Assembly: GCA_900660155.1 (NCBI GenBank)
Contig: CABFPE010000221.1
Coordinates: forward strand, 786,021-850,020
Reading direction: 5' to 3'
Length of the DNA: 64,000 bases
Source: Hofstenia miamia
Taxonomy: Eukaryota > Xenacoelomorpha > Acoela > Hofsteniidae
The translations under genes were made by a program, and so were the position numbers. This document shows positions 35,380-48,800 of this stretch, piece by piece. The stretch's first letter is position 1. Each line of letters begins with the position of its first letter. The notes beneath the pieces were generated by a model. The model was not told the DNA's origin. It searched no databases and saw nothing but the letters and a program-made list of their open reading frames with translations.

Positions 35380-35760
35380 ATGCCACCTGCTGCCAAGAAC
35401 AATTTGGCCAAAGTATGACACTACATTCACTAATTCCCAGGGGTATTTAAATCTGATGGTGATATTTTACTTTGCTCATTGTGTTCCAAAACCATTTGCT
35501 ATGGAATGCATTTGCAGGTGCTACAGCACCTAAGGTTGACAATACATTGAAAAACTGCTGCATTAAGAGTGCCAAAGCAGAATATTTTACAAACCAAAGA
35601 ATTATCAAGTGCAGAAAAATGGTGCAAACTACTAGCCAGGTGCAATTTACCCTTTATGATTTTGGATAATCTGGACTATAGATCCTTTATGGAGAAGGAG
35701 GTGAAGTATGTTCTTCTGTCCAGAAAGTGTATTTGGAGAAAACATAAACTATGCATTTTT
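35380..35760 (+). pseudogene. decayed BED zinc-finger N-terminus of the same family
   Basis: Starts ATGCCACC (MPPAAKNNLAKV). Continuing over frame changes: HYIH, FPGVFKSDGDILLCSLCSK, QVLQHLRLTIH, and EKWCKLLARCNLPFMILDN then LDYRSFMEK. The C-x2-C followed by QH and H is a BED finger, and the last block matches the conserved N-terminal helix of the same family (usually ANIPxxKLxNPxFRxFLEK). This is the part missing from the copy at 30.3-31.3 kb but on the other strand, so either two copies exist or one was split by an inversion. Internal stops make it dead. Confidence 0.6.
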
Positions 35761-38481
35761 ATTAATTTGAGCTGAGAAATCAGAAAATGTTTATGACAGA
35801 GAAGTTCAAAATGGAAAAAACCACCAATAAGCTAATTTTGAGCATTGATTATGCACTCTCTCTTTGTATATACAAATCATTAGTTACATGATTTGAATTT
35901 CTCTACACAGATATCCACTTGCCCAAGTAATGTGCACATACATAAAGAAGAAATGAGTTAATACTATGATGGTTGGCCTAAGTGGACTGAAATGAAACAT
36001 AAAACATTATTAAATTTCAGGAGAAAATGGAATCAATTTAGAAAAAACCTTAGAATTCATTAATATATACTATTTCAAAAATTTTTGAGATGTAGAAAGA
36101 TTCAATTGATAAAATTTTTGATACAAAGTCAAGGACAAATTGAATTTAGTTCTATCCCAGCAGAAATTTGAACATACAAGCTACCCATTTGCCAAAAACT
36201 AAATTAAAAACCTGTTAGTTACATTTGAAATTCGAAAAGAAAAAAACCAGATTCATGAATATACAAAAGCACCAAAAATTTGTGAAGCACTAGCCAGTTG
36301 GTTGATGGAAAACTCTTAATTTAATAATATTATTTGAGTGATAAAAACTTTTAGCTATTTTAATTTCTTATTTGGTATTTACTTCATTTCTCACTTAACA
36401 ATCACTATGTACATATTTATCTGATTAATGCATTTTACTCATTTACATTTTTATGAGGATCAGTTTACTTAGTAGTGTACATGTGATAAGATATACAAAT
36501 TGGAATGAACATTATTTACTCCATCTTGTTTTTTTATATTGTTAATTTAATAAGGATAGATACAAAATACTTTAGACAATTTCCCAATATCACAATTTAT
36601 GTTGCAGACAAAGCTCATCCTTTGTTCTAGGTTAAATTGTTAAGAGTTTTTATTTGCTTACACTATCATTCCCATTTGCATATAAAGAAGTTGGTACAAA
36701 TGCATTCAAACACTAATTGAAACTACTTATATTTAATGGTAATCATTCTTTGGGAATGCCTAGTAGTGAATATGAAACTAATCAAACAAAGAAATAAATG
36801 ATTGCATTCATTATCTTCTAAGAATTATTAAATGTTTATCCTAATCAGTTAGAATCATAGTTTAGTTGAATAATAAATGACTAAGAATTTGTTACTCAGA
36901 ACTGTTTTCATTAAATAACTAAAAATGTACTACAATGTTTAGTTTAATACTGAATATCTCAAAGATAAAAAATATTGAAACCCTGGTCACCTACTATACA
37001 AAATTTTCTATTGATTATTCATCTATATAGTAGCATTTTAGCAGTTTTTAATTTTGGGTGAAAGTATCCCATTATCTTTCTTTAATAAATAATGGCAACA
37101 GTAAATATACTAACATACACTACACAGGTGTTGTCAAATTTACAAACATCTCTTATTGTTAAGTACAATAAACAGCAAAACTATTTAAAGAGTAATTTGT
37201 ATAAACAAAGTTAAGCAAATGCAATAAACTGTAGTTATAAAATAAACGTAGTCAAGTAGTAAAAAACCAATTGATAATGAAGTTGCACTAAAATACACCA
37301 CAACTCTCTAATGGGGTTCTCACTCTGCTTCCTCCTCTCCCACAGTTGCCATCTTCATGAAACATGTTGCCACAGAAGACAAGGAATGAAACCTACATAA
37401 ATAGTTTTCAAGTAGTATGGGCAAGCAAGACTAGATCTGAGTCATGATTATTCCAATGTTAACAATTTGATTGTATATATAACAGTTAAAAAATGCTCCT
37501 TCACTTAATGTCCTGTCAATAGAACATAGCACCATGAGCACCTGAGGTTCAAGAGATACAAAAAAGCCATTTCACAATGTTTGTTACAGTACAAACCCAT
37601 ATTATATAGCAACCAAGAAAGTTCACTCAAACTTGCAGTTCTTAGAAAAAGAGCACCACAGTCTAAATTCTTCAGTTTTCTGAAGCCCTTCAAAATCAAT
37701 TAATATATTGGCACAGCCATTATTTGGGGTCCACCATACTACAAGTTACAGCTTTCTGAAATCTGGTATTCTTAATTAATTCATCACCAATCAATTGATT
37801 ACCACAGTCTGAACTTACTGCTTTAAAATTATATACATTACTTAAACAGTTCTTGGTCATTATTAGAAAACTAAATGTTAATCACCAGTTTTCCTTGTTA
37901 ACCATTTAAGTATTATTTGGTATCAGCATAATTGACTTGATTCTTCAGTCATGATAAATACTTAGTAATTGCTGCAGCCTTTGTTAGTTAATATTATACA
38001 GTGAACCTATCACCACACACAAGTATGCAAACTTCCTTCTTAAACAGTATTTTATTTGAAATAAGAGTTTTTCAAAGAAAACCTTTATAGATGTCAATTG
38101 GCTTACATTAAACATTCAAAATGTTTCAATAGCAACTTCCAAAGAAGTTTTTAGTTCTACTCTCAGTAGAGCAGACACAACAAAATTTGGGATGAAATCA
38201 TGTAGAAAGAATGTACATGGCAACCATGTGAAGACAAAGCTTCCAATCTTCCTGCAAAACAAAATTATATGCTACTCACTACTACATTAAATTGTTGAGC
38301 AGACAACTACAATCAGCAAATTAATGAATTTACAAAGAATGATAAAACTTTCTTTTGATAACAACTTCAAGAATTCTACAAACAAACCTATACAAAAATA
38401 CAGCTCACAGAATTGTTGCATAGCAACTTTACTATTCCCTTGTCAAATATGAAAAATGTACAGGCATACTAGAATCTACAA

Positions 38482-38667
38482 ATGAAAATACCCACAAGTC
38501 AAAACATGGGACATCAAAAATACAAGAGACAAGCTAATGACATCAAACAAAATGGACTGTTAGAGGGAAATTACAGTAGATTTTTTACTGTGTCCACCTT
38601 GCACAATGTAGATGATAAATTGCAAGACTTTTTTCACAAGGTATATGAGTTAGAGAAAAGGCAGTAA
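38482..38667 (+). other. 61-codon open stretch in the CpG desert, unrecognised
   Basis: Begins MKIPTSQNMGHQKYK and ends DFFHKVYELEKRQ. It is hydrophilic, coding-like and without visible splice sites or homology. Possibly a fossil exon. Confidence 0.2.
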
Positions 38668-41600
38668 AACTAGAATCATATATGTCTCCCAACTGCAAGA
38701 GGAGAACATAGTGAAAAAAATCCCAGATCTGACACCTCACAAGAGGTTGGGACCAGGCAAAAAGCTTATCACACAATAAATTTGTTCAGTAAGAAATGTC
38801 ACTTTGTTTCAGTTTCAACAAGTTTGCAACAGCCAGAGAAATATGACAAAAATTCTTCTCTACTCTGTGAGAAAGAACTATCAAAACAGATAGATACTAC
38901 TGATGAAACTTCCAAACATAATGTTTGAGCACAAAATACCTGAAAACCCTATCTTTGACAGATCAAAGTTTATGGAGGTAAATATATCACACTCAGTGCT
39001 ATGCTAATTTACATTATAGAAGTTTACTGACAGAGTTGATTTAAATGCCAATACTTTTAACAAATGGTTTGCAACATTCAAACTAACAATACTTGAGCTA
39101 AATGCTTCATGTATATCATGCTAGCAAGCTTTGCAATTGTGTAAACTGACTAAATTCACTAACATTCTTTATATGTATATGCTAAGAGTCCTTACATCAA
39201 ATATCTTCATTTAGAAAAGTATCTGTATCTGATGTTAACCTATTATTACACTAAATAAATAAATAATCAATGCAATACAACAGCACTCAAATACCAGTCT
39301 TCAGCATTGCCTCACAAATCTAAATAGGGGTTAGCCTAGGTTTCTCTGGTCTATTGTTTAGATGATATTAAATAATGCCAGTGCTGACATGAAGCAATAT
39401 GACAGATAAACAGAAAAAACTCCCATGCAAAGTCATGCTCTAAGTGAGTCCCCTGGAATTGCAATGCCCCAGATGCATGAAATAGTTTAGCTTTCCATTT
39501 CAATTAAAGACCTTACCTCCTGAAATAAGAGTCCAAATTAAATCAAATTAAACCAGCTAGATTTCATCACTATTTTTAGTTTCGTACAATAATTTGTAGC
39601 ACAATACAGAAACATGTGTACATTTACCAGTTGCCACTGTTGATTAATGCATTTACACAGTGCATAATAATTGCTCAATTGTATTCACCAAGCAACACTG
39701 TAAAAACTGAGTGATGTAAATCACTAGCATTTAAATCCCTTGTTGATTTGAAAGTATTTAACATTAGAACTTAACTAAAATATTTAAATGGTCTTAGAAC
39801 AATTTCTTACTAAATAATTCCTTTATTATTTTAAACTTTCATTCAAGACTGTTTTCACATTATGACACAATGGACCATGGAACATAAATGTTTTAATCTG
39901 CTTATTCATATGTTAATTTTACATATATTCATAATATTCAGGAGCTTACTTAATTTTTTCAATATTTAGTACAAATGAATGGGGAACATTCATAGAATTT
40001 TGAAGTGTTTTAAAATATCTAATTTTTGTATAAGTTGTATTGGAAATTTTCAAAAAATTACTTTCCAGTTCTTAAAATTTCATAGATTTTTTAATATTAC
40101 CTTTTTGTTTTAATCACATTGCAAGTTTTGATTGGCTTGACATCATTTCTGAACTCTTAAATACAAAATGTACAGAAATTTCTTGGAAAACATTTACATT
40201 AAGCATTAATAATTATTTATAGATTTAAGAGATTTATTAAATTTATAAGTATACTAATCTTAAATAAGTGCTCTAAATTAAGCTTTAATGAAGCTTCACA
40301 ATAATTTTAGCATAGTTATGATAAAAGCAATGTCCATAAATTCGCAGATGATGAATGACTTAATGTAGAGTCACTCAGGGCCTTTGTTTATTTTTTATTT
40401 GATTTTAGGCACTCTCCAATTAATTTGGTGCTATTTAATTTAGTGATTTTATTAATTTGTGATCTTTTCAAACTTAAGTTTCAAATTTAGCAATTGTCCC
40501 CTTGAGCTACTGATTACATGTAATTGCTCATTTAATTTGCAAGGGAAACAAGCTAACTTTTGTAAAACAGTAAATATTTACCTTCTCTTGTAATAAATAG
40601 GGAACTCAATGTTATCAAACATCAAATAAATTTCATTTGGATAATGTTTGCTTTTCATTATTTTATTATCTACTAATCTTTTTAGCTTTGGTATGAATTT
40701 TATAATAATGCAATTGTAAGATCCAGTGATAATGTGGGAGGAACTCCACTGTGCCTGGGGTGATAACTCACTCCTTGACAGATGAGCCCATATTTTGGTT
40801 GCTTTAGGCTAGATATAGGCATAGGCAATAAAAGAACTACTACATCTGTTGATCAAACATGCACAAACTATCACACAATGTGAATATACTATGCCATTGG
40901 CATACATGAATACGTGGTAATTACATGTTATTTAATATCTTTATTACATGAGATGAGATGATAAACACAGAGCTAAAATTGTTTTACTGAGCTAGAAATT
41001 ACAACTTGAGACACACAATTAGCACCTTGGATTGTAAGGATGGATTCTAATGACTTGGCTTTGGTGAGATTCTGTGTGAATTGGTCTCTGCTTGAAATGC
41101 CATCTTGGAATTACTTTTTTCTACAATGAAATTGGCGAACTACTGATTTTCATTTTTTTGTTAGAGCACAGGTTGCTCTCAGTGATTGTAATCTTCTGTA
41201 ACCTTTGTACTGCTTGAGCTGCTAGATGCACCCTGCAATTCTACATTAATGCTCTAATTGTTCATTCCAAACCCATGATTTATAGGCAACCAGGGTTGCA
41301 AACACTAAATCATGCAATTGAATGCACCCAAATTACAGATAGGAGACAATTGGTTTTGTAGAGTTGCAGTGAATTCAGAATTGCAGTACAGTTCAATATT
41401 TAATTACCCCTTTGCGAAAGGTAGTGCTTGGAAATATCCTCATCTGAGAATGATGATGTAGTAGTTGGTGAATATTCAGATGCAAAGAGGAAGACATACT
41501 AATATCAGGACTTTCATGAAAATAATACATTTGAATTTTCTAAAATATTGAGAAAAAGTACAGGCATGGGATGGATGGAATCTTAAATTGTTTTAGACTT

Positions 41601-42391
41601 AACTGAAAACTTTTAATGAAATAAATATTATCTAAATTTTGCATACTAATTTACAGAATCCCATCCTATCTGAATAAAACATTATTAATAAATATGTAAA
41701 TATATCTGACTTAGTTAGAAATGCACATATAAAATATAATACAGTTTGGGCAGATTTTTTGCAACATTTTAATTCAAATGTTTGACATTCTTTATCACAT
41801 GAAAGGGGAAGTTCACCTTCTGTTGAATAGGGTGATAATTCTTTGCATTATTGAATCGGCATGCACACAGGTTATTGCATTGATGTGCATGGTTCTTGAT
41901 TACAGGTGAACAATTGTGGCAGCATGCCAGGCTTTAGATATTTTTTTTGTATAAAACTTGATAATAATTTGCCAAATCATTTTTTAATCAGAAATGGTTT
42001 TCACAAAAAACAGGATATTTTGGTGGATTTACAGCATCATTTTGATTCACAGCATTAAACCAAGAAATTTCTAAATTTCTGTTCATTGGAACACTCAAGA
42101 ACCAAATATTAGGGTTCTGTTTACTTGTTATATGACATGTTGGAACAAAACAGCACTTATATCTCATTTTGCTCTAAAAAGTAAATAATGGTTATAATTT
42201 GCTTGGCAATCATTGAAAAATCAACCAAATATTCTTTGTACTATACTAAAATATAAATGAAAAAGGAATCAATATCTTCAACCTCAAAACATATAAACTC
42301 GAAAATTCTGAATAATGTAAAGTGATATTATAAACAATAAAATATATAACACTATTGTAGTTTTTGTTTTCAGTATTTAAGAGGTCAGAAA

Positions 42392-42399
42392 TGACGTCA
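42392..42399. promoter_or_regulatory. CRE palindrome TGACGTCA upstream of SREK1
   Basis: A perfect ATF/CREB consensus 295 bases before the SREK1 ATG, at the very edge of the CpG desert. A second copy lies in intron 3 (46329-46336). Function is inference. Confidence 0.5.
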
Positions 42400-42693
42400 C
42401 AAAGATTAAAATGGTCATGGGATTAAAACAAAATTTGTAATAATGTAAAATCTAAACCATTTTAAAAAACTGGAAACCATTTTTTGCTAATTTTGCTACT
42501 GATTATATTGAAATTATACATTTTAAAACATTTCGAAATTTCATGAATATCCCGCATTATAAAAGAAAGATCTAATGTCCAAAAAATGTTAAGAAACTTG
42601 ACAATTGATTATTGACCGAATTGTGGTCGTACTCTTTAAAGATAAAATTTTGAATTTAGTTCAAAATACGTTGGAAATTTACTGCATTGACAT

Positions 42694-42806
42694 ATGGGTC
42701 GTGTGGTTTGGGTACAAAATGTTTCAACTGCTGCACGTTCGTCTGACTTGGAGAAGTTTTTTAAAATGATTGGGAATATTTCGAAATCGCAATTGTATCC
42801 AGAAGA
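42694..42806 (+). CDS. SREK1: SREK1 coding exon 1
   Basis: MGRVVWVQNVSTAA and onward to QLYPE; first half of RRM1. Donor GTAAGG; leaves in phase 2. Upstream in-frame TGA at 42688. Confidence 0.9.
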
Positions 42807-45800
42807 GTAAGGATTATCACATTTTATTTTCCATTATAAGTGTTTTTACACAATTTATGGAATGTTACTAGAAATTACTAAGTGCATAAATTTCTTAATG
42901 TAAAGTATTTGCTTTTATATTTATTTATTAATTTATTCAATTGCAAATAACAATATAAACTATTTTCTATTTTCTTTTAGGGTATGTTATCGCTTAGAGA
43001 GGAAAATGTCCTCAATTTTCATATTTATATGCTGATTAAAAATTGTGATAATTCCCATTTCGACACAGGTTTTCATTTCATTAATATTTTATTAAATTTA
43101 TTCCTTAACATATTTATAAGATGGTGATGTGATGTAGACTTTATTGGGTTGGTTTAAAAGAGTTAGGCTGAATTGATGGGATAAATTGTTTTGCAATGGT
43201 CGTCAAGTTCTTGTGATCCTCAAAAAAACTTCGTTTGCAAGAATACTTCCATATTTAACTCAACATTTGTAATGTTTTCTTAGTTTGATAAGAATAATGA
43301 AGGATTCATATGCAATTATAATAGATACAATATTCTAAAATGTTATAAAGAAACATTTTATCAAATAATAATACAAGTACCTGCAGACCCTATTTTTTGT
43401 AATTTATTAATTTTCTGAACTGATAAACCAAAAAGTCATATCTTATAGTTCCATCGACTTGCATGCTTAAGGAACCTAGTTAGCCCTGGGAATTTTTGCT
43501 ATTTCTATTTCATGAAGTGGACTCTTAATTCTTTGCTAATGCATGTCCACTTTGAAAAAACGTTTATTGCCTCAAAATTTGTATACAGTATATTAAATGG
43601 CCAAACATTACTTTTTCAAGAAATGGATTGACATTTCTAAAGCTTTTGATCGACTCCTTCATTCTATTCTTGACAAATTTAGTTTATTTGGCTTTGATGC
43701 TGATTTCATCAAACTTTTCCGGTCTTGCCTGTTCAGTCCTCATCAAAATCAACTCATCTATTTCTTCGGCTTTTGTATCTAGTGGTGCTCCTCAAGGTTT
43801 TGTGTGTGTTGTTTTCTTCTTCCTCGTTGCTATCAACGGTCTCCCTCAATATGTTCCCAACTTATCCTGTCTAGTGTACGTCGACACTGCGATTTTCAAC
43901 TTCAGTAGTTCTTTTTTTTTATATTACCTCTGATCTTGAGCTTTTGTCTTCTTGGTCTTCCGTTAACCCAACCAAGACATTTGGTATTTCCTTTTCTGTG
44001 TCTTCCCTTCTGGTCTGTCTCTCCCTGTGAACTTTTCTCATCTTAGTGTTTAACTTGCTGCAAACTTAAATTGGCCAGGGCGTGTCCTTGCGCTTCTGCA
44101 AAGCTAATTCCTCGCTCTTTGCCCTCTTCCGCAATGTTCCCTTTAATTCCCCGTCTGCTGTGAAACTCTATTCAAGTCCATTCTCCGCACCATTCTTTTC
44201 TACGCTTCTTCCTTAAGGAAGGATTATAGGTAAATTTTTTAAGAGAGATTCTGTGGTATTGCGTTGAGCCTTAGAAAGAAGATGGTGGGCACGAAAAAGA
44301 CTAGATGCATCATTTGTGTATGAAATATCCGGATTGCGAAGTGAATAATGAAGTATTATAAAGCTCAATGAGATGGATGAATTACAGAAAGTGTTCCTTA
44401 AATTACGAACGAAATTCGGGTGTTCTTTGTTTAAGAGGTGGTTACCGTCCCAAACAAGAAGAGATTTATAAATAATTCTTGGAGAAAGCAGAAACTTTTT
44501 CGAAAACTGGGATTACAGTGAAATTGCCTTTAGATAGATTGTGAATGATGTGATTGCTTTATTTGGTTTCGAAGTTTGTGATCAGACATGTGAGATTTCA
44601 AAGAAAAAGATTCGACTGTGGACTTTGTTTAACAGTCTTTTTAGATTTTTTCTGGTAAGTTCAGTGTTTGTGAAGGAGACGATGTGAACGTCCGTGTTTC
44701 AAAATACTACTTTTAATGACATGTGCTGTACTTCCCCTTTCTATTCCTTTATTCGTGAATTCGTTTTTGGCGGTTACTTCTTTGGTGTTGTTTGTATCCT
44801 TGGGAATGAGTGAGACATGAGTGGTGAAAATTTTGAAAGGACAGATTCTGTAGTGGGTGGTGCTGCGTTTTCAGGTGTCTTTGAGTGTGTGATTCAAGCA
44901 AAGATTGAGTAGAGGCATCAAATCTACCTTCCAAAAGCAAAACAACTTAAGTACAAAATTATTCTTTAAAGTATTTTAAGTTGTTTTGCTTTAGTAGTCG
45001 CATGGACTTAAGTTTTTGGGTAAATTATTAGGCATCATTTTCCTCATTCATAATGCTTTTATTGCTATACTAGATAGACTATAGATAGAATAGGTTTGGA
45101 TCTATAAAATGGCTTTAAATCCTTTTCTTATGAAAAATTGGACTTAAGTTGTTTTGCTTTGGGACGGCAGAAATACTAGAAGCAGGAAATTCTTGAGAAA
45201 AAACAAGTGTTTCAGCTGCATGCTCTTTGTCCAGTTTAGGGAGAATTTGGTAGAGCAGTGTTACATCGCTTATCAATGAGCCGTTTTAGACGCGAGCACT
45301 CAATATTTCAATCTAGAAGGTTTACATCATTTCGTTAAAATATTCCTACATTTATTTATTTTCTAATGCAGGCATATTAAGATAGCGGACATGATTAAAC
45401 ATGTAAAGCATTTTTGCGCTGGTTTAGAGTGTTTTCAAAAAAAATTGTTTGCTATCAAAAAGAGTCTATTTGCAAATTCATTATATATTTTTGTTTAGTT
45501 ACTTATATATTTATAACCAATAGTTGTATTAATATGTAACTTTAAAAGCATGATTCTATGTTTGTATTTTGAAAATATGTTCACTAATCGTAATGTGTAT
45601 CAAAACATGCAACACAACTATGCAGATGGTTTACTAAAATGCTAAATAGATTAATTGATTTTGAGTGCTCGATCAAAAATGTACAAAGAGCATATTTTTA
45701 GCAATTTATTTGTGATAAAATGATCAATTTGTTTTTTAGGAACTCTCCAATTCCGGTCTCATCTAAACATTTTTTCATTAAGTATGAATCTGCCGACAGT

Positions 45801-48800
45801 GTTCTTCCTGCAATCCAGTTAAATGGCATTCACCTTCTAGATCGTATGCTAGTTATTGTCAGGTTTTTTAAAGGTAAATTTTTTGTTAATTATATGTGTT
45901 ATCTGAATTTTAGATTCCATACCCGATGAAGATACTGCTCTTGAACTTGTCGGTGCTCATACTGCTCAGCCACTACCGGTTTGTGCACGTTTATTTTAAT
46001 TATTTAGTTAAAATGGAAATAATGGTCAATTTTGCATAAATAGTTAAAAAAAATTATGCCCATGCATACATATCATAAAAATCTTATAAACAACATATTG
46101 TCAAAATTTAAAATTTGGAATTAGGTCAAAAAATTAAATTTTCTTTAAAGTCTAATTTGAAAAGATAAAGAATGTATGAATGATTTTTATAAGAAAGCTC
46201 TTTAAAACATATAATACAAATAATAAACAAAATTTTTTAATAGCAAAAGCTTTCATAAAGTTTATCAGGTTATAGCTTTAAATTTCGACAGAGCGAAGCA
46301 ATGGAAAAATTTTCGAATCCGATTAGCATGACGTCATTTCACAAATATCGTGTACGTAGTGTAATTTTCTGCATGCTTAGGTGAACAGTATATGATTATT
46401 TTTTGCAAAACTATTATTATTGAAATTTTTTTATTTATCTGCACATTATATAATTATGTAAAACAGTTAAAAATTTATGTTATGTGAAAACAACCAATAA
46501 TACGAAACACGAATATCGTCGAAAATACAGAGGCCTCCATACATTTTACGACGATTATGAACGCTTTCGGTATTGCATTAAACATGTCTGTCTTCGGGAA
46601 TATCAAATGCGAATTTAAACACAGAAATGTTATATCCCGAATAATATAAACAAAGCATTTGCATGCCATTTTATTACAAGCAATGGCAGAATGCTTTACA
46701 TAATTGCATAATTATTTCAGTATTATACTCTAAAGAAAAAATTCTTAATTTTGATACTGTAGCAATGTTCAACTTAGTTTTCGAAATATCGATCATTGTT
46801 CTTCATAAATGACCATTTAAGGTTCCCGGTCAAACGCTGATGGTGAATCCCCCATTTGATCCTGAATTGGCTCAACTAGAACTCCCGCAACCTCCTCCTG
46901 TACCAGCATCGATGAATCTTCTTGAAGTGGAGCAATTGCGTCGCACTGTGTATGTTGAAAAGTTGAATGCCAAGGTTTGTCTTTTGCAATCACATTTGCA
47001 CCAACTGTTACATTCATATCAGTACTTTTGCTGAGACATTAAGCTTTATTAGACTTGTATAATACATTTGTATACAGCTGGTGCACACATTTATTCACGT
47101 ACTACTTGAAATTCTTGTTTTTGAGATAAACTTTTATCGAATAATTTATTACCTCAATATCTACCACTGGCTCATTTTTACACTTCCAGTTAGGTTTGGG
47201 CGGTTATTCACTTTTTAAGGTTTGATAGATTATCACATGTATAATTGATTTTATTTTCCCTCCACTAATATTTTGTGGGATTCTGGATTAGTCGAAATTT
47301 AGTAGTCATTGTTTATATCTATATCAAAGATAACATTTAAAGACTTACATTATAAATTTTGATAAAACTAAGTTTTGACATTACAGTTTAACGCGGATTA
47401 TGAGTGTGGTAGATGGCATTACAATACATTTTTTAAAATCACTTGCGTTCAAATTTGATTGTCCGTCTCCTATGTTTTCATTAATAACGCTATATCGCTA
47501 TTAAGAAAGATTGATAGTTCTAATTGTCGTATTGACCTTTGTCAAGCTCAGAACATTATCACTGCAATTGGACAAATACAGTGTGGCAAGCAATTTGTAT
47601 AATTAGTATGCCAATCAATTTTTAAATTATTTTTTATTACAATTATTAGTAAAGCGTTTCTTCCCTACTAGCTTTTTTCATCAGTCAAACACTATATTTA
47701 AATGATTATAATGGCTGTAGTGATAAACGTTGCATGCAACATTATACATTTTACAGGAGAGCAATTTTAGTGTGAGCACCCTAATTCTTTTGTTAATTTT
47801 ACAAAAAATATTCACATTTAAAGCGCTGTTTCAATTCATTGATAATTTTCTTTGATATTTATTACTTTTATCTGCGAAATTAACATTGGATTATATCAAT
47901 TTCACTTCCAACATTTTTCTAACCAGCTGTTTATTCAATTGTTGATGTCAATAGTTGCCGATACCTCAACAATGCGATGATGAAATCCCTGTTCATATTT
48001 CATTGTTTTGAAATTGTTGAGCAATACCAAACCAATGATGATGAATTTGCTATATACAGTGTAATTTGTAATGCATTCGAGGCTTTAATGCGACTATATA
48101 TATGTTGCAGTTTAAAATTTAGTTAGTTGGGGCCAGAAGGTATAACATTAATTTTAAGATGAACATTGATAAAACAGAATTGTTTGACATAAATTATTGG
48201 TTTAAGATTATATTTATTAAATCTTAAGTTTTGTTTACTCCTACATGTTGAAAAAAATGTAACGTGCAGCAGACGTATAGCATCTAATCGTTCTGTACTC
48301 CCAGTTATTTTTGCAAACCTGCAAATCACATACTTGTCATTATCTGATAGATAGCCTTTACTATAATATGAAATTTATAGTAAACTTTACATTTAATAGA
48401 ATATGATGCGCTTCTTCAAATCAAATTTCATTATCCATCGTTAAACATTTGTTTATGTCTAGAAACCATTTAATGCAAGCAACAAAGTTAGTTGTAGGTA
48501 CGTCTATTTTATGATTGATTTACAATTTTACAATTTACACTCACGAGTTCAAAGACAATCGTTTGATCTTTTCCATGAATCAATATAATGTAGTCGAAAA
48601 TTTTACTATTTCAGATTATACCCAAAAATCTATTTTCAGTCACTGATTTGATCAATCGCCCATTCCTATTTTACTAAAAGCTTACAAACGTTAATTACTG
48701 ACTTCTTTATTCCTAAATGAATGATGTTGTACGTGAATAAAAGACTTCATATGTACGGTTTGTTTTTATGGTATTTTAAAGTTTCCATTATTAACTGCGA

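Larger units (their letters stand above)
25450..42300. other. 17 kb CpG-depleted block without live genes
   Basis: Reading through, I find roughly one CpG per kb here (about 15 between 28.3 and 42.3 kb), against eight to ten per kb in the flanks. TG and CA words are common. The simplest explanation is long-term cytosine methylation and deamination. The block contains decayed BED/hAT-type sequences (30.3-31.3 and 35.4-35.8 kb), a few TA-flanked repeats and otherwise no recognised gene. Its right border lies at the SREK1 promoter region. Many sub-stretches (25.6-27.4, 28.3-30.3, 31.3-35.2 and 35.8-42.3 kb) hold nothing I can name. Confidence 0.7.

Noticed and set aside
38585-38776. Minus-strand 63-codon frame MCDKLFAWSQ
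   Set aside because: No homology, no splice context, and overlaps a better plus-strand open stretch.
40714-40960. A TGTAAGATCC...GGCAATAAAAG segment resembling an old solo LTR
   Set aside because: No matching second copy, target duplication or internal sequence could be found.
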